From assembly GCA_964636385.1 (NCBI GenBank), contig CAZWSC010000112.1, positions 1-34,386 of the forward strand: DNA of 34,386 bases, in the 5' to 3' direction. Under the pieces are notes generated by a model that had not been told where the DNA came from, ran no database searches, and worked only from the letters and a program-made list of their open reading frames with translations. The position numbers and the translations under genes are program-made. Numbering within the stretch: the stretch's first letter is position 1; each line of letters starts with the position of its first letter. Of this stretch, positions 14,539-22,737 are shown one piece after another. The DNA is from CAZWSC01 sp964636385 (GTDB taxonomy: Bacteria > Eisenbacteria > RBG-16-71-46 > CAIMUX01).

Positions 14539-17189
14539 CCCGGCAACCCGACGGAGAGCCGGATACACGGGGGAAGGAAGCGTTGCACAGGCCCGGACGC
14601 GACACCCCGATGATGGCCCAGTACCGCCGTGCCAAGGACGGGCATCCTGACGCGGTTCTGCTCTTCCGGATGGGCGACTTCTACGAGACCTTCAACGAGG
14701 ACGCCCACATCCTGTCCGCCGTTACCGGCATAGCTCTCACCAGCCGGAACTCGGGAGATCCTGATCCGATCCCGCTGGCCGGATTCCCGTGGCACAACTC
14801 CGAACCATACATCGCGCAACTGCTGAAGGCCGGACACAGGGTCGCCGTCTGCGAGCAGGTGGAGGAGCCCGGCAAAGGAAAGAAGCTGCTGGAGCGCCGC
14901 GTCACGGAAGTGCTCTCACCCGGCACCGCCCTGAATTCTTCGCTCCTGCAGGCGGGGGCCAACAACTTCCTGGCAGCGGTTGCGGGCTCGGGCGGCGTGA
15001 TCGGCATGGCCGCCGTGGATCTCTCCACGGGGGAGTTCCTTCTGGCGGAGGGGAGCGAGCGGGAGATCAGGGAAGAGCTTGTCCGCCTGGCTCCATCCGA
15101 AGCTCTGCTTCCACATCCCCGACCGCGGGAGCTTGATGCCGTGCTGGAGGCCCTGGAGCCTTCACCCTTCCGCACGGAGTGGGATTCCTGGCGGTTCGAT
15201 CCAGGCCGGGGACGAAAGCTCCTCCTGGAGCGGTTCCGCGTCGCAACCCTGGACGGTTTCGAGGTGGAGGAGCTTGCTCCGGCACTGAGTGCCGCGGGGG
15301 CGCTTCTCGACTACTCGGCCGAGCAGAAGCAATCCGAACTCGGGCACCTCCGTCCGCCGCGCAGGTTGCGGCCGGATGACGGGCTGATCCTGGATGAGTC
15401 GACCCTCCGCAGCCTCGAGATCCTTGATCCGCTGCCCGGGGGAGCCCCGGACGGGACGCTTCTGCGGACGATCGACCGCACCCTCACGGCACCGGGGGCA
15501 AGACGACTGCGTGCCGGACTGCAGCGGCCGTCATGCCGGGTGGACGAGATCGAGGCCCGGCTGGACGCGGTGGAGTCGCTGCTGGATGAATCACTGCGCC
15601 CCGGGCTGCGGGAGGAACTAAAGGGGGCGGCGGACCTGGAGAGGATCCTGGGGAGGCTTCATCTCAAGCGGGCTGTGCCGCGGGATCTTGGCGCACTGCG
15701 CGACACCCTCGGAAAGCTTCCGCGAATTGCCGCTCTTCTGGATCAATGCGCCGGCTTCCATCCGGCTGCATCCCTCAGGAAGGAAAGCCTGGAGCTGCTG
15801 CACGACCGCCTGCGCACGGCACTGGCAGAGCAGCTTCCGGCGGCGCTCTCCGACGGTGGTGTGTTCCTCGACTCATGGGATCAGGAACTGGCGGAGTTGC
15901 GATCACTGTCGCGGAACGCGAAGTCGCACATCGCCGCACTGCAGGACAGGGAACGCGCCGCAACCGGGATCTCCACCCTGAAGGTCGGATACAACAGGGT
16001 CTTCGGCTACTACATCGAGGTTGGGAAGAGCCACGCCCACAGGATTCCGGACCGCTTCCAGCGCAAGCAGACACTCACATCGGCCGAGAGGTACCTGACG
16101 CCGGAACTGAAGGAGTTCGAACAGAGGGTCCTGGGTTCCCAGGAAGGAGAGCAGCGCCGGGAGCGGCTGCTCTTCGAGGGGCTGTGCTCCGAAGTGCGGG
16201 ATCACACCCGCGACCTGCAGCACCTGGCGGGAGACCTGGCGGACATCGATTTCATCCAGGCGATGGCCGACTGTGCGGCGCGACGGCGATGGGTGCGCCC
16301 GAAGATCGACGACGGGCGGGAGACTGTGATTCTGGATGGGCGGCACCCGGTGGTCGAGGTTTCTCTTGGACCGGGGGAGTTCGTGCCGAACGATACCCGC
16401 CTGGACCAGGAGGGGCGCCAGATCCTGATACTCACCGGGCCGAACATGGCAGGAAAGTCAACCTACCTCCGCCAGGTGGGGCACATCGTGATCCTTGCCC
16501 AGACCGGCTCGTTCGTCCCCGCAACCGAGGCGAGGATCGGGCTGTGCGACCGTGTCTTCACACGTGTTGGCGCGCACGACTCGCTGTCGCGCGGGCAGTC
16601 GACCTTTCTCGTGGAGATGATCGAGACGAGCCGCATCCTGCATCAAGCAACTGAGAGAAGCCTTGTTCTCCTGGACGAGGTCGGGCGTGGGACATCCACC
16701 TATGACGGCCTGTCGATCGCATGGGCTGTCGCCGAGGCGCTGGAATCGAGACGGGGATCGCGGCCGCGCACGATATTCGCAACGCACTTCCACGAGCTCA
16801 CGCGCCTGGCGCGGCCGGGCCGTGGTTTCTGCAACCTCACCGTGCAGGTGAAGGAGTGGGGCGACAGGGTGGTCTTCCTGCGGAGGGTGGTGGACGGCGC
16901 AGCCGACCGCAGCTACGGGATTCACGTTGCGCAGCTGGCAGGCGTTCCGGACGGGGTCATACGGCGTGCGCGCGTCATCCTTGAGCGCCTTGAGCAGGAG
17001 TCCAGGCGGATCGCCCCTGCGGTCGAGGGAGATCCCGGGGATGGTGCTGACCGGGCGGACAACAGGCAACTTGCCCTGTTCACCGCTCATGACCCGCCCT
17101 TTGTCCGGGAGTTGCGCGACATGGACCCGAACCGCCTCACCCCGCTGGAGGCGCTCGAGACCCTGATCCGATGGCGGGAGATGCTGTGA
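14535..17189 (+). CDS. mutS: DNA mismatch repair protein MutS
   Basis: Recognises mispaired bases and starts mismatch repair. 884 residues, close to the usual MutS1 length. Domain I has the mismatch-reading Phe-X-Glu motif (GDFYETF, Phe49/Glu51). Connector, lever and clamp domains follow, with NRVFGYYIEV typical of MutS1. The ATPase domain has Walker A TGPNMAGKST (about 634-643), FVPA, Walker B LVLLDEVGRGTSTYDG and the ATFAHFHEL-type motif, here TIFATHFHEL. ATG 14535 overlaps the preceding stop by 4 bases. It belongs to the MutS1 repair type, not the MutS2 anti-recombination type: there is no Smr domain. No mutL lies nearby. Confidence 0.98.
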   Translation: MTRQPDGEPDTRGKEALHRPGRDTPMMAQYRRAKDGHPDAVLLFRMGDFYETFNEDAHILSAVTGIALTSRNSGDPDPIPLAGFPWHNSEPYIAQLLKAGHRVAVCEQVEEPGKGKKLLERRVTEVLSPGTALNSSLLQAGANNFLAAVAGSGGVIGMAAVDLSTGEFLLAEGSEREIREELVRLAPSEALLPHPRPRELDAVLEALEPSPFRTEWDSWRFDPGRGRKLLLERFRVATLDGFEVEELAPALSAAGALLDYSAEQKQSELGHLRPPRRLRPDDGLILDESTLRSLEILDPLPGGAPDGTLLRTIDRTLTAPGARRLRAGLQRPSCRVDEIEARLDAVESLLDESLRPGLREELKGAADLERILGRLHLKRAVPRDLGALRDTLGKLPRIAALLDQCAGFHPAASLRKESLELLHDRLRTALAEQLPAALSDGGVFLDSWDQELAELRSLSRNAKSHIAALQDRERAATGISTLKVGYNRVFGYYIEVGKSHAHRIPDRFQRKQTLTSAERYLTPELKEFEQRVLGSQEGEQRRERLLFEGLCSEVRDHTRDLQHLAGDLADIDFIQAMADCAARRRWVRPKIDDGRETVILDGRHPVVEVSLGPGEFVPNDTRLDQEGRQILILTGPNMAGKSTYLRQVGHIVILAQTGSFVPATEARIGLCDRVFTRVGAHDSLSRGQSTFLVEMIETSRILHQATERSLVLLDEVGRGTSTYDGLSIAWAVAEALESRRGSRPRTIFATHFHELTRLARPGRGFCNLTVQVKEWGDRVVFLRRVVDGAADRSYGIHVAQLAGVPDGVIRRARVILERLEQESRRIAPAVEGDPGDGADRADNRQLALFTAHDPPFVRELRDMDPNRLTPLEALETLIRWREML

Positions 17190-17303
17190 CCGGCCCGGGA
17201 CCGGTTGCGGTGCGCGGCATCTCCCCTGTGTGTATACTCCGATGCATGCGGCGCCGCGGTACATCAGAGCGCATGCTCCGGCCTGAGTCCCGGGCCCCGG
17301 TGT

Positions 17304-17334
17304 CCGGCAGGCCGGCAGGATGCCGGCTGTCCGG
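17304..17334. other. Hairpin upstream of the small lipoprotein gene
   Basis: GCCGGC pairs with GCCGGC across AGGAT, extended imperfectly by flanking CCGG blocks. No T-run follows. In the same 170-base gap a TATACT lies at 17233-17238, but no -35 sits at a proper distance. Confidence 0.3.
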
Positions 17335-17359
17335 GTCGTGCCATGACCGATCGTGCCTG

Positions 17360-17818
17360 ATGCTTGTTCGCAGATTGTTACCCCCGGGTATGGTCCTGCT
17401 TGTGCTCGCTTCCCTGATCTCCGGTTCGGGCTGCAGCACTGCGGTCAGGCTTCCCCCGGAGGAGATGCGGACCGGGGCGGTTCACGACCGGAGCAGAGTC
17501 TTCACGCGGGGCGGGCGGGAGTTCCGTTTCGACAGGGTCACCTTCAGGCCCGACAGCCTCGTCGGGGAGTATCGTGTGCTGCTGGAGACAGGCACCGAGG
17601 GCGGCACTGTCCGATACGAAGAGGCATACAGAGCCTACCCGGTTGCGCTGGGGGAAGTGGACTCCGTACTGGTTCAGGTGAGGTCCTTCCGGAGAGGAAT
17701 CGTCTACGGAGCAGGAATCGGGGCCGCGGCTGGCCTCATCTACTTCCTGTTGTCGGAAGACGACGACACGGCGGAAACGGGCGGGGGGAAGCCTGACCCA
17801 CCGGCACCCCTCTGGTAG
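17360..17818 (+). CDS. Small putative lipoprotein with C-terminal membrane segment
   Basis: 152 residues. The N-terminus has a basic, hydrophobic signal (about 4-22) ending in SGSGC (Cys25); the lipobox is imperfect because Gly sits at -3. The middle is strand-rich and charged (REFRFDRVTFRPDSLVGEYRV). A Gly/Ala-rich hydrophobic stretch at about 113-133 could be a membrane or glycine-zipper segment, followed by an acidic tail. ATG 17360 is preferred because it starts the signal peptide; the frame is open back to 17171 inside mutS, but that part is low-complexity and lacks a signal. Family not recognised. Confidence 0.6.
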   Translation: MLVRRLLPPGMVLLVLASLISGSGCSTAVRLPPEEMRTGAVHDRSRVFTRGGREFRFDRVTFRPDSLVGEYRVLLETGTEGGTVRYEEAYRAYPVALGEVDSVLVQVRSFRRGIVYGAGIGAAAGLIYFLLSEDDDTAETGGGKPDPPAPLW

Positions 17819-17876
17819 ATCCCGTGCCCCGGCAGCGCCATTCAGCCTTTCGCGCCGATACCTCCGCAGTTGTCCG

Positions 17877-19223
17877 GTGAAAGAGATGTCGCCCCTCATG
17901 ACCCTGTCCACTGCCCTTCGCTCCACCGGCTTTCTGTCGGCCGCGTGCGCGGTGTTGCTGTTCGCAACTGCTGCGGCGGACACCCTGTCTGACGTTGTGG
18001 TTCCGTGCGCTACCCTGAAGGCGATCGAGATCGAGGGGCTTCGCCGCACACGTCGTGAGGTGGTCGAGAGGGAAATCTCCGTGAGGCCGGGCGAGATCGT
18101 GGATTCTCTCCGGCTGAAGCGGGATCGTTTGACGCTTCTGGACCTTGACATCTTCGCCGAGGTTGTCTTCACGCTCAGCGAGGATGACACGACCGGACAA
18201 CTGATCCTCACGGTGGCCGTGTCGGAGCGGCCGACCATCCTGGCCTACCCGATCGTCAACTACGATCCGGATGACGGAGTCACCTATGGCGCCTATGTCG
18301 CAGGCATGAACCTGCGCGGTCTGAATCAGAGGGCCGGGATCTCTGCAGAGGACGGGGGGCGCCGCGGCGCCTCTGCATGGTTTTCCACTCCGTGGACGGC
18401 CGGACGCAGGGTTGCCACTGCGGTCTCGGCATACACCCTGAGGAGGCGCCTCAAGACCGAGAGTCTGATCGAGACAAGGGAAGGCGTCGCGGCGTCACTT
18501 GAGCCCCTCCGGCGGCGGGAAACGGGCCTGCCGGTTTCCATCGGATGGGAACGCGTTCGTACGCGTGAAGAGAAGGGGACAGGACTGGAGGGGGCGGACG
18601 GTCTGCCGGCGCTTCCCGGGATCGAACAGGAGGAGGATCACCGCTGGGCAGGAGTCGGGTATGCACACGACACCCGGGACTACCGTGTCCGTCCACTGCG
18701 GGGGGGCCGAGTGGGGGCAGGTATGACGCAGCATGGTGGACTCCTGGGTGGTGACACTTCCATGCAGCGCTACACCCTGGACGCGCTCTGGGTTGTTCCA
18801 ACCGGTCGGGAATCGGCCGTCACGGCCGGGATGCGGGCTGCGTGGAGCCGGGGGACGGTTCCGCGCTATCTGCGCATGACCCTGGGCGGGGCGAACACCC
18901 TGAGGGGTCACGCCCAGGGGGAGTACGGAGGGGCGAGCCGGTGGGTGGGCTGGCTTGAGCACCGCTCTCCGCTTCTCCCGAAGATGACGCGTGAAGTGTG
19001 GAGGGGGCGGTACACGGTTGACATCACCGTGGACTGGACAGCTTTCGTGGATGTGGGATCCATCTGGGACGGCGATGCGCTGCAGGATGGAAACGCCGTT
19101 GCGCGGTTCGGGGGTGGGGCCGGACTGCGGATAGTAGCGCCCCTCGTGCGCGTGATCCGGCTGGATGTCGCCACCGACGGCAGGCGGGTACGGGCTTACG
19201 CTCTGAGCGGTGTACGGCTGTGA
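17877..19223 (+). CDS. Short Omp85-superfamily outer-membrane protein (one POTRA + barrel)
   Basis: 448 residues. A signal peptide (about 10-35) is followed by one POTRA-like domain (about 42-115: LKAIEIEGLRRTRREVVERE ... LDLDIFAEVVFTLSED) and a predicted beta barrel (about 125-448). LGGANTLRGHAQGEYGG near 336-352 corresponds to the loop-6 VRGF-type motif of Omp85 proteins, with LRGH here. BamA has five POTRAs and about 800 residues, so this is not BamA; short single-POTRA members exist but their roles are mostly unclear. The chain ends in Leu rather than Phe/Trp. Start is uncertain: GTG 17877, ATG 17886 or ATG 17898, none with a good ribosome-binding site. Confidence 0.8.
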   Translation: MKEMSPLMTLSTALRSTGFLSAACAVLLFATAAADTLSDVVVPCATLKAIEIEGLRRTRREVVEREISVRPGEIVDSLRLKRDRLTLLDLDIFAEVVFTLSEDDTTGQLILTVAVSERPTILAYPIVNYDPDDGVTYGAYVAGMNLRGLNQRAGISAEDGGRRGASAWFSTPWTAGRRVATAVSAYTLRRRLKTESLIETREGVAASLEPLRRRETGLPVSIGWERVRTREEKGTGLEGADGLPALPGIEQEEDHRWAGVGYAHDTRDYRVRPLRGGRVGAGMTQHGGLLGGDTSMQRYTLDALWVVPTGRESAVTAGMRAAWSRGTVPRYLRMTLGGANTLRGHAQGEYGGASRWVGWLEHRSPLLPKMTREVWRGRYTVDITVDWTAFVDVGSIWDGDALQDGNAVARFGGGAGLRIVAPLVRVIRLDVATDGRRVRAYALSGVRL

Positions 19224-19302
19224 GTACCGCCGGAGCCCGGGCTTGTCCTGCGGGGCTGGAGGACCCCACTGCCAGTTTCATCCCGGGGGACGGCAGCCCG
19301 GG

Positions 19303-20286
19303 TCAGTTGCCCTCCTCCCCGCGCCTCTGCTCTTCCTTCTTCCGAAGGTACTCGCGAATCTGTGCGGCCGAGCTCGCCGCCTGGTCTGCCCGGGCGAAAC
19401 CGGAGTCAGCAGCCGCCATCTCGTAGTACTCAAGGGCCTTCGCGTCGTCCTGGAGTTCGCGGTAGTAGATGCCGGCCAGGAGGAATGCTGCCATTCCGTA
19501 CGGGCTTCTCAGCTCGATTGCCTTCCTGAGGGCCACAGCTGCCTCCTCAAACCTGCCCTGCCTGTTCAGCACAACCGCCTTGTTGTAGTACGGCTCCGGG
19601 TTGTCAGGGCTGATCCGGGCGGCGCGGCCATAGGCCTGCGCAGCCAGGTCCAGGTTGCCGAGTCCAAGGTGCAGCCGGGCGATGCTGTTTGCGGCGGAGT
19701 ATGCTCCAGGCTCTCCCGGCCCATGCCTCAGCGCCAGTTCCCAGGCCCCGATCACCCTGTCCGGCTGGTCGCCGTACAGATTCTGAAGAGCGACGGCACG
19801 TGCGTAGAAGAGCGGCGCGCGTGTGGAATCCGCCCTGATTGCAAGCTCGAGCTCTGGGAGCGCGGCGATGTAGTCCGGGATAGCCATCAGGCTCTCCGCG
19901 AGGAACCGCCTGGCCAGACTGTGCCCGGGATCGATGTCGAGTGCGCTGCGGAAGGAATCTGCGGCCTCCGAGTGCATGCCAAGGCTTCTCAGTACCAGTC
20001 CCAGGTTGTAGTGCGCAGGGGCGAAGTCGGGCGCGACGGCGAGGGCATCCTCGAACTTCGCCCTCGCTGCTTCGAAGTTGCCGGCAGTGGCGAGTTCGAG
20101 CCCCTCGTTGTATGGCTGCGCCGCAGACGGCGGAAGGGTGATCGCCGCCGGCTGTGCTGCGGCGGGCGGCGCGCCGGGTGGTGTCTGGCCATGGCAGGCA
20201 ACTGCGTGCACCACCATTACCGCGACAAGAGCTGCTCGGCACAGGGTGGTGGCGTATGGGCGGACTCCATCGTGACGGGAGTTCAT
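19303..20286 (-). CDS. TPR-repeat lipoprotein
   Basis: The only gene on the minus strand. 327 residues: signal peptide with lipobox AVAC (Cys31), a Pro/Ala-rich linker (about 33-58), then about six tetratricopeptide repeats (for example NEGLELATAGNFEAARAKFEDALAVAP, AHYNLGLVLRSLGMHSEAADSFRSALDIDP, NKAVVLNRQGRFEEAAVALRKAIEL) and a charged C-terminal helix. It is probably an outer-membrane-anchored scaffold in the periplasm. ATG 20286 is chosen because it starts the signal peptide and has GGAGG ten bases upstream; the frame opens earlier at 20358 without a signal. It converges with the Omp85 gene; the 79 bases between them show no clear bidirectional terminator. Confidence 0.85.
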   Translation of the reverse strand: MNSRHDGVRPYATTLCRAALVAVMVVHAVACHGQTPPGAPPAAAQPAAITLPPSAAQPYNEGLELATAGNFEAARAKFEDALAVAPDFAPAHYNLGLVLRSLGMHSEAADSFRSALDIDPGHSLARRFLAESLMAIPDYIAALPELELAIRADSTRAPLFYARAVALQNLYGDQPDRVIGAWELALRHGPGEPGAYSAANSIARLHLGLGNLDLAAQAYGRAARISPDNPEPYYNKAVVLNRQGRFEEAAVALRKAIELRSPYGMAAFLLAGIYYRELQDDAKALEYYEMAAADSGFARADQAASSAAQIREYLRKKEEQRRGEEGN

Positions 20287-20329
20287 AGGTCCGGATCCTC
20301 CTGGGGTTGTCGATCGCCGTAATGCGGGG

Positions 20330-20335
20330 ATTCTA
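20330..20335 (-). promoter_or_regulatory. Candidate -10 element for the TPR lipoprotein gene
   Basis: On the minus strand TAGAAT (one mismatch to TATAAT) lies 44 bases before ATG 20286. No good -35 is at the expected spacing. The rest of the divergent gap 20336-20513 shows nothing I can support. Confidence 0.3.
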
Positions 20336-20513
20336 ACGCGAACGTGCGGGAGATCCACTGCCCAAATTGCGGGTTCCGGGGGGTCACCGGAAAGCCCGGG
20401 CCGATCGATCTACCCGTGGATTGCTCCATGGCGTCAGTCTACATTGGTACTGTGCATTCGGTGGCGGTGCCGGCGACGAGGCAGCCGCATGAGGGCTCTA
20501 TCCGGGAGGATAC

Positions 20514-21074
20514 GTGGACTGGGTGAGGGAACTGGACACTGCTGTCTTCCTGGCTCTGAACGGAACGCTGCGCACACCCCTGCTGGACTCCTTCTTCCTG
20601 TTCCTGAGCTACCCGCCGATGCGGGCTCTCCTCTTTGCTGCCGCCTGGATCGCACTGGTTCTGTCGGGCGGCCGGCGCGGGCTCTGGGGGGGCATGGCCC
20701 TTCTTCTTGCCGTGGGCGCGACAGATCAGATCGCAGCGGAGATACTCAAGCCCTGGGTCGACCGCGTGCGTCCCTGCTTCGTGGTTCCAGAGGCGATTCT
20801 CCTCGTCCCCCAGCAGGCGCGAAGCCCCTCATTTCCGTCGAATCATGCGGCAAACACCTTCGCCGCGGCGGTACTCGTCTCATGGATCCTGCGGGGCCGG
20901 GGGCGATGGGCCTACCTGCCTGCGGCCCTGGTGGCTCTGTCCAGGGTGTATCTCGGAGTCCACTATCCTCTCGACATCGCAGCAGGCGCGTCGCTCGGGC
21001 TCCTGGTCGGGTTCCTGGCCCGCAGTGCCGCCGCCTGGTCCTGGGACCGGATTGCATCCCGGGGGGAAGTGTAG
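20514..21074 (+). CDS. PAP2-family membrane phosphatase
   Basis: Integral membrane acid phosphatase of the PAP2 superfamily, 186 residues. The three signature motifs are present in order: KPWVDRVRP (from Lys79), PSNHAAN (general acid His111; PSGH in most members) and SRVYLGVHYPLD (143-154, with nucleophile His150 and Asp154). Hydrophobic helices fill the rest. Family members dephosphorylate undecaprenyl diphosphate, phosphatidylglycerophosphate or phosphatidate; the substrate cannot be told here. GTG 20514 has GGAGG four bases upstream; another in-frame GTG at 20523 is possible. The next gene starts 39 bases on. Confidence 0.88.
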   Translation: MDWVRELDTAVFLALNGTLRTPLLDSFFLFLSYPPMRALLFAAAWIALVLSGGRRGLWGGMALLLAVGATDQIAAEILKPWVDRVRPCFVVPEAILLVPQQARSPSFPSNHAANTFAAAVLVSWILRGRGRWAYLPAALVALSRVYLGVHYPLDIAAGASLGLLVGFLARSAAAWSWDRIASRGEV

Positions 21075-21113
21075 ACCGCCGGCCCGGCAGGGTCCCCCGA
21101 TGCCGCCAGCCTC

Positions 21114-22679
21114 ATGAAGGGGCGGAAAAAGACCGATATACATGGTGGCATGGAGAACTCCCCGACAAGAGCCGGAGTTGCAGGGATCCTGCACAGACTC
21201 GTTCCGGATTATGCCGGCACACCCCGGCTTCTGGCCTATGTGAGCCTGGTCGTGGCCGCAGGGATCGCCATGCTCTTCATGGAAGGAAAGGCCGGTCTCG
21301 GCGGCCTCGTCAGCTTCCCCTTCCTGGTCTGGCTGTTCATCTGCATCGGGGCGGAGTTCCTGTGGCTTGAGACGCTCACCGGCGACTGCACCGACAGCAT
21401 GGCTTCCACCGTCAACTTCGCAGTGCTGTTTCTTCTCGGCCAGACTCTGGCCCTGTGGGTGATCGCGATGTCGGTCTTCATCGCCACGCGCTTCATCCAG
21501 AAGCGTGACTGGGTCCGCTCCGTGTTCGGCCTGGGACAGATCTCGGTCACAGCATACTGCAGCGCCGCAGTATTCCATGCTCTCCACTCCGGTGAGCTGA
21601 CCCTGGGGTCCCTGCGTTCCGTACAGCCTGCAGCAGCCATGCTGGCCTCCGCGGCAACCTACTTCTTCGTCAACACCGGACTTGTGGCAGGCGCGGTTGC
21701 CCTCCAGACGCGAACTCCCCTGTGGTCGACCTGGAGGGTCAACTACGGATACCGGAACTCAATCGTGAGCTTCGTCGCGCTCTTCGCCCTCTGCCCGATG
21801 CTTCTGATCTCGTACCTGACGGTCGGGTATGGAGGTGTCCTGCTCTTCTTCATCCCCCTGCTCATCGTTAAGAACCAGAACCGGGAGTACATCAAGGTCC
21901 AGAAGATGACCCAGGCTCTGATCAGTTCGGAACGAATGGCGGCCAAGGGAGAAATGGCGGCTGAGGTTGCGCACGAAATCAACAACTACCTCGCGGTTCT
22001 CTCCGGGAGGATCCAGTTGCTTCAGCTTCGCGCCGAGCGGGCCGGAGAGGACTCGATGCGCTCAGATGCGGAGGTGATCCGCCAGCAGATACAGAAGATG
22101 ACCACCCTGGCCAAGGGGCTCCTGGACTTCTCGCACAAGGGGATCAGGGTGCAGACATTCGAGCTCAACCGCCTGGTCCGGGAGACGATCGACTTCATCC
22201 GCCCACAGAACCTGTTCGACGGAATCGACATCAGGCACGACCTTGATGACGGCGTGGGGGAGGTGGAGGCGGATCCCGGTCAGTTGCAGCAGGTGCTGAT
22301 CAACCTGGTGCGCAACGCGGCAGAAGCGATGCGGGAGGCGCTGGAGGCCGGCAGGATGGAGCGTGCTTCGGGTGCGGAGTCGGAGCCGGTCAGTGGGCAT
22401 GAGAGTGGTTGCATCGAGGTGCGCACGATGCCGGACAAGGGCGGCCTTGTCCGGGTGGAGGTTCGGGACAACGGTCCGGGGATGCCGGCGGGGATTCTGG
22501 CGAAGGTGTTCGAGCCGGCTTTCACGACAAGGCGGGACGGTCACGGATACGGACTTGCCACCTGCTACAGGATCCTCGAAAACCATGGCGGGAAGATACG
22601 TGCCTCGTCGACGCCGGGCCGGGGCACCACATTCCACTTCGAGTTCCCCAGCCGTGCCGGGGTGAAGGAAGTTGCCTGA
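21114..22679 (+). CDS. Orphan membrane histidine kinase
   Basis: 521 residues. The N-terminal half (about 37-255) is a multi-pass membrane region of six or seven helices with only short loops, so the sensor is probably within the membrane. Then come a HisKA domain with EVAHEINNYLAVLSGR (phosphoacceptor His287) and an HATPase domain with NLVRNAAEAM (N box), VRDNGPGMP (G1), FEPAFTTRR (F box) and GHGYGLATC (G2). All kinase motifs are intact. No response regulator lies nearby; the neighbours are a lipid or undecaprenyl phosphatase and an M23 peptidase, hinting at cell-envelope sensing. Start: ATG 21114 or ATG 21150, neither with a clear ribosome-binding site. Confidence 0.9.
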   Translation: MKGRKKTDIHGGMENSPTRAGVAGILHRLVPDYAGTPRLLAYVSLVVAAGIAMLFMEGKAGLGGLVSFPFLVWLFICIGAEFLWLETLTGDCTDSMASTVNFAVLFLLGQTLALWVIAMSVFIATRFIQKRDWVRSVFGLGQISVTAYCSAAVFHALHSGELTLGSLRSVQPAAAMLASAATYFFVNTGLVAGAVALQTRTPLWSTWRVNYGYRNSIVSFVALFALCPMLLISYLTVGYGGVLLFFIPLLIVKNQNREYIKVQKMTQALISSERMAAKGEMAAEVAHEINNYLAVLSGRIQLLQLRAERAGEDSMRSDAEVIRQQIQKMTTLAKGLLDFSHKGIRVQTFELNRLVRETIDFIRPQNLFDGIDIRHDLDDGVGEVEADPGQLQQVLINLVRNAAEAMREALEAGRMERASGAESEPVSGHESGCIEVRTMPDKGGLVRVEVRDNGPGMPAGILAKVFEPAFTTRRDGHGYGLATCYRILENHGGKIRASSTPGRGTTFHFEFPSRAGVKEVA

Positions 22680-22700
22680 TCCGGGTCTCCGGCCTATAGT
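22672..22700 (+). promoter_or_regulatory. Promoter of the M23 peptidase gene
   Basis: TTGCCT at 22672-22677, an exact 17-base spacer and TATAGT at 22695-22700. The -35 overlaps the last codons of the kinase gene. The start would be near 22707, so the TTG at 22672, which opens the reading frame, cannot be the start codon of a message made from here. Confidence 0.65.
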
Positions 22701-22737
22701 GCGCGTGAATCGGAGCATACCCACTCGGTCCAGGGCG

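Noticed and set aside
17205..17238. TTGCGG ... TATACT promoter before the small lipoprotein
   Set aside because: The -10 is good but the spacer is 22 bases, and no -35 sits at 16-18.
19224..19302. Bidirectional terminator between the convergent genes
   Set aside because: Several CCCGGG blocks occur, but none forms a stem with a T-run on either side.
19210..20322. 370-codon plus-strand open frame over the TPR gene
   Set aside because: The minus-strand product has a lipobox and clear TPR repeats; the plus-strand product has no domain and an odd composition.
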